A stretch of 5,453 nt of DNA. Source: an uncultured Caulobacter sp. (GTDB taxonomy: Bacteria; Pseudomonadota; Alphaproteobacteria; Caulobacterales; Caulobacteraceae). The notes beneath the pieces were generated by a model that saw nothing but the letters and a program-made list of their open reading frames with translations, was not told the DNA's origin and made no database searches. Both the position numbers and the translations under genes were made by a program. The stretch covers positions 1-5,453 of the forward strand of contig NZ_CALCDX010000096.1 of assembly GCF_937900395.1 (NCBI RefSeq), written 5' to 3'. Below, piece by piece: positions 1-2,521 of the stretch. Within the stretch, counting starts at the first letter, position 1. Every line of letters starts with the position of its first letter.

Positions 1-176
1 AGCTGGGCTGCGACGCCATCCTGATGAACACCGCCATCGCCGAGGCCAAGGACCCGATCCGCATGGCCAAGGCGATGAAGCACGCCGTCATCGCCGGCCG
101 CGAGGCCTATCTCGCCGGCCGCATGCAGAAGCGGCTCTACGCTGACCCCAGCTCGCCGCTGGCGGGGCTGATCTAG
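1..176 (+). CDS. thiG: Thiazole synthase ThiG, C-terminal fragment (5' end outside window)
   Basis: Only the last 57 codons are present (first full codon at 3, TAG stop at 174-176), against a family length of roughly 255-260 residues, so about four fifths of the gene lies to the left. The readable protein has the ThiG C-terminal signature: GCDAILMNTAIA, where the MNTAIA strand-loop belongs to the phosphate-binding end of the (beta/alpha)8 barrel, then KDP..MAKAMKHAVIAGREAYLAGR, and the family-typical ending SSPLAGLI. ThiG is a cytoplasmic enzyme that joins 1-deoxy-D-xylulose 5-phosphate, dehydroglycine and the sulfur of ThiS thiocarboxylate to form the thiazole phosphate half of thiamin. It converges on the thiol-disulfide lipoprotein gene with three bases between stop codons. 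Other thi genes probably lie upstream, outside the window (inference). Identification is by recognised sequence, not by search. Confidence 0.93.
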   Translation, partial: LGCDAILMNTAIAEAKDPIRMAKAMKHAVIAGREAYLAGRMQKRLYADPSSPLAGLI

Positions 177-185
177 CGATCAGCC
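166..185. terminator. Perfect 8-bp hairpin spanning both convergent stop codons
   Basis: The arms GGCTGATC (166-173) and GATCAGCC (178-185) are exact reverse complements around a TAGC loop (174-177). The thiG stop codon TAG sits in the loop and the stop codon of the opposing gene (180-182) sits in the right arm. The hairpin is symmetric, so both converging transcripts would carry it. Neither strand has a T-run after it, so it is not a textbook intrinsic terminator. It may mark or protect 3' ends, or reduce read-through of converging polymerases (inference). Confidence 0.45.
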
Positions 186-926
186 TGCCTTCGCCTTGCC
201 GGCCCGGGTCTGCTCGATCGCCAGCTTCAGGGCGTTGATGTCGGCGCCTGGGATCAGGGTGTCGCCGACGATGAAGGCCGGCGTGCCTTGCAGGGCCAGG
301 GTCTTCGCCAAGGTTTCCGTATCGGCCAGGTGCTGGGTCACGGCCTGGCTCTCGCCGGCGGCCTTGGCCTTGTCGAGGTCGATCCCCAGGCCTTTGGCGA
401 TGCGCAGGGCGCCCGCGGCGTCCAGCGCGTTCTCGGCCATCAGGGCCTTGTAGAGCTCCAGGCTCTTGCCCTGATCCTTGGCGCCCAGCATCAGCCGCGC
501 GGCGGCCTCGCTGTCGCGGCCGAAGATCACGAAGTCCTTCAGCACCAGGCGGATATCGGGGTTCCTCCGGACCAGCTCGACAATCTCGGGCGCGGCGTGA
601 CGGCAATAGCCGCAACGGTAGTCGAAGAACTCGGTGACCGTGATCGTCCCCGCCGGATTGATCACCACGTCGCGCGGATCGCGCTCGATCGCCTGGCGGT
701 ACTGGCCGATCGCCTTCTGCGCCGAGGCGGCCTGCTGGCTGGCCTGCTTCTCCTGCAGTTTCTGACTGACCTCCATCAGCACCTCGGGGTGCTCAAGCAG
801 ATAGGCGCGGACCTTCTCGCCAAACCGTTCGCTCGGCTTGGCGTCGGGCCGCTCGCAGCCGGCAAGGGTCAGGCCGGCGATGGCCAGCGGGATAGCGAGG
901 GTCGCGGCGCGACGAAGGAGGGTCAT
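180..926 (-). CDS. Lipoprotein thiol-disulfide isomerase/oxidase, DsbA family (ScsC/Com1-like)
   Basis: This 248-residue envelope protein has a thioredoxin fold of the DsbA superfamily. Residues 1-24 form a lipoprotein signal: MTLLRR, a hydrophobic stretch, then the lipobox LAGC with lipidated Cys24. Position +2 is Glu rather than Asp, which under the E. coli Lol rule favours the outer membrane. Residues ~33-85 are a helical, glutamine-rich arm (FGEKVRAYLLEHPEVLMEV...) like the N-terminal helices of trimeric ScsC/Com1-type proteins. The redox site is C105-GY-C108 after FFDYR, and the cis-proline loop is T215-P216. The CGYC plus Thr-cisPro pair is the one found in the isomerase DsbC, unlike CPHC/Val-Pro in E. 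coli DsbA, so disulfide shuffling is at least as likely as pure oxidation. The start is the only ATG before the signal peptide, with a weak AGAG (933-936) six bases upstream. The gene lies 26 bases after the M48 protease stop and is probably translated from the same mRNA. The redox partner cannot be told from this window. Confidence 0.88.
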   Translation of the reverse strand: MTLLRRAATLAIPLAIAGLTLAGCERPDAKPSERFGEKVRAYLLEHPEVLMEVSQKLQEKQASQQAASAQKAIGQYRQAIERDPRDVVINPAGTITVTEFFDYRCGYCRHAAPEIVELVRRNPDIRLVLKDFVIFGRDSEAAARLMLGAKDQGKSLELYKALMAENALDAAGALRIAKGLGIDLDKAKAAGESQAVTQHLADTETLAKTLALQGTPAFIVGDTLIPGADINALKLAIEQTRAGKAKAG

Positions 927-952
927 CGAAGTCTCTGACAGGGAAGGGGGCT

Positions 953-2389
953 CTAGCGGCCCAGGTTAGACTGCATGGCCCCGTCCTTGGCCAGGTCCTT
1001 CAGGTCCTGGTTGGAGGGACGAGAGGCCAGGACGATGTCGGTGGCGCGGCGCCAGTCCGGCGTGTCCTTGGGCAGCAGCTCACGGGCCCGCATGGCGAAC
1101 ACGCGGGCTTCTCGGACGGCCCCCAGCGAGAAGTACTGCTCGGCGGTCGCCAGGCGCGCCTCGCCGTCCTTCTTCTGCTTGTCGTAGGCCTGGGCCAGCA
1201 GGCGCCAGGCGACGGTGTTGTCGGGCTCGTTCAGCAGGCTGCGCTTCAGCTCCTTGACGCCTTCCTCGACCTTGGCGGGATCGTTCAGGTTGATCAGGGT
1301 CTGGCCCAGATTGACCCGCAGCAGGGCGGCGTCGGGCTTGAGCTGCACCGATTTGCGCTGCGGCTCCTCGGCCAGGGCGACGCGGTTGAACTCGAACAGC
1401 ACCTGGCCCTTCAGCTCCCAGAGGTAGGGATTGTCAGGGTTGTCGGCGATCAGGCCATCGATCAGCTTCAGGGACCGGTCGGGGTCCTTCATCTGGTAGT
1501 AGGCGATGGCGCGCGCATAGCGGGCCGGGAAGCTGGCGTCGGTTTCCTTGTACTTCATCAAGGCGACCTGCGGATTGATGAAGCCCTCCAGCTTGGCCTT
1601 CATCACCTCGTGCTGGGCGATGTCCTCGGGCGTGTCGACGGCGCCGTAGTGCGGCTGGCGCTCGACGCGGCTGCGCAGCACCTCGATGCGCTCCGACGAC
1701 AGGGGGTGGCTCCGGAAATAGGCGAAGCGGCGGGCCTGATCGAAGACTTCCTGGTAGCGGAAGTTGTCGAAAAACTCGACGAGGCCGCGGCCCGACTGGC
1801 CGGTCGCCTCCAGGAAGCCGGCGCCGGCCTGGTCGGCGCGAGACTCCTGCTCGCGGCTGTAGCCCAGCGCGCCCAGCGCGCCGGCGTACTGGGAGTTGGC
1901 GATCAGGGCCGCGCCGCCGTCGGGCGAGCCGGCCAGGGCCGCCAGGATGCCCAGACCCATGGTCAGGATCATGGGCTTGAGGCCCGCTCGCATCATTTCG
2001 TCCGAACGGATCGGGTGGCCGCCGGCCAAGTGGCCGGTTTCGTGGGCGATGACGCCGCGCAGTTGGTTCGGATTTTCGGTCTGCAGGATCAGGCCGGTGT
2101 TCAGGCCCATCTGCAGGCCCTGGGTGGCGAAGGCGTTCAAGCTCTTGTCGCCGACGATCAGGATTCGCACGTTCTTGGGATCAAGCCCCGCCGCCGCGAA
2201 GATCGGGTCGGCGTCGTGGTGCAGGATCTCTTCGATCTCGGTGTCGCGAATCAGGGACGGGGCGTCGTCCTGGGCCAGAGCCACCTTGGGAACCGACACG
2301 CCGGACGCGACGATGGACAGCGCCGACAGTGCGACGACCAATCCACGCCCAGCCTGGCGCTTTCCGGCATGCCCTCGACGCGAGGTCAT
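953..2389 (-). CDS. Periplasmic M48 zinc metalloprotease with TPR repeats (BepA-like)
   Basis: This 478-residue protein has the BepA/YfgC layout. Residues 1-39 are a Sec signal: a basic start (RR, KR, R), hydrophobic core ~17-30, and likely cleavage after A37-L-A39. The peptidase domain (~45-245) carries HETGH with zinc ligands H116 and H120 and catalytic E117. The probable third ligand is E182 in SREQESRAD (residues 178-186), the ExxAD motif of the family. SHPLSSERI at 227-235 matches the conserved segment whose His (here H228) caps the zinc in BepA. A hydrophobic, Gly/Ala-rich stretch at ~137-155 may lie against the membrane or serve as a lid. Residues ~288-445 are helical TPR-type repeats such as YLWELKGQVLFEFNR and AWRLLAQAYDKQKKDGEA, used in BepA to hold substrates and the BAM machinery. 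The product probably degrades or assists stalled outer-membrane proteins in the periplasm. The start is supported by a GGAG ribosome site eight bases upstream. Ordinary composition; no truncation seen. Confidence 0.93.
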   Translation of the reverse strand: MTSRRGHAGKRQAGRGLVVALSALSIVASGVSVPKVALAQDDAPSLIRDTEIEEILHHDADPIFAAAGLDPKNVRILIVGDKSLNAFATQGLQMGLNTGLILQTENPNQLRGVIAHETGHLAGGHPIRSDEMMRAGLKPMILTMGLGILAALAGSPDGGAALIANSQYAGALGALGYSREQESRADQAGAGFLEATGQSGRGLVEFFDNFRYQEVFDQARRFAYFRSHPLSSERIEVLRSRVERQPHYGAVDTPEDIAQHEVMKAKLEGFINPQVALMKYKETDASFPARYARAIAYYQMKDPDRSLKLIDGLIADNPDNPYLWELKGQVLFEFNRVALAEEPQRKSVQLKPDAALLRVNLGQTLINLNDPAKVEEGVKELKRSLLNEPDNTVAWRLLAQAYDKQKKDGEARLATAEQYFSLGAVREARVFAMRARELLPKDTPDWRRATDIVLASRPSNQDLKDLAKDGAMQSNLGR

Positions 2390-2397
2390 CGAATGAT

Positions 2398-2404
2398 CTC
2401 CAGA
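2398..2404 (-). promoter_or_regulatory. Ribosome binding site of the M48 protease
   Basis: Read on the - strand this is TCTGGAG, with GGAG eight bases before the ATG at 2389. It is the best Shine-Dalgarno match in the window and supports that start. By contrast, the downstream lipoprotein gene has only a weak AGAG, consistent with that gene depending on translation of the upstream one. Confidence 0.7.
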
Positions 2405-2438
2405 TCGCGCCCCCGCGAACCCGATCAGTCTAACTTGG

Positions 2439-2459
2439 ATTATCGGGGCGAGGGAACAA
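2439..2459 (-). promoter_or_regulatory. AT-rich patch, possible promoter of the M48/lipoprotein pair (weak)
   Basis: The gap between rne and the protease holds a small AT-rich island in very GC-rich DNA. On the - strand it reads TTGTTC (2459-2454), then nine bases, then GATAAT (2444-2439). Both hexamers resemble sigma-70 elements, but the nine-base spacing is too short for them to act as a pair. GATAAT with a degenerate -35 further upstream, or the nearby GTTAGACT as a Caulobacter-like -10, are alternatives. A promoter is expected here if the upstream hairpin ends the rne transcript. The exact site cannot be fixed from sequence alone. Confidence 0.2.
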
Positions 2460-2478
2460 GGGCTCCCTGCGACGATTT

Positions 2479-2513
2479 CGGCCCGCGCCTCGATCGGAGG
2501 CGCGGGCCGTTTT
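2479..2513. terminator. Strong 13-bp GC hairpin just after rne, terminator-like
   Basis: The arms GGCCCGCGCCTC (2480-2491) and GAGGCGCGGGCC (2497-2508) pair perfectly around a five-base loop, and C2479-G2509 adds a thirteenth pair. On the - strand the hairpin begins 13 bases after the rne stop codon, the usual place for a terminator or a 3'-end stabilising stem. However, the run of four Ts (2510-2513) follows the hairpin on the + strand, and on the - strand the stem is followed by GAAATCG. It may therefore act mainly as a processing or partial-terminator stem for rne. Read-through into the protease gene is possible. Confidence 0.6.
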
Positions 2514-2521
2514 CAGCTCAA

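Noticed and set aside
288..938. + strand 216-codon frame opposite the lipoprotein gene
   Set aside because: It mirrors the real gene in GC-rich DNA. The opposing frame has a lipobox, CGYC and cis-Pro, which settles the coding strand.
1896..2396. + strand 166-codon frame opposite the M48 protease
   Set aside because: It lies antisense to the HExxH region and has no recognisable features.
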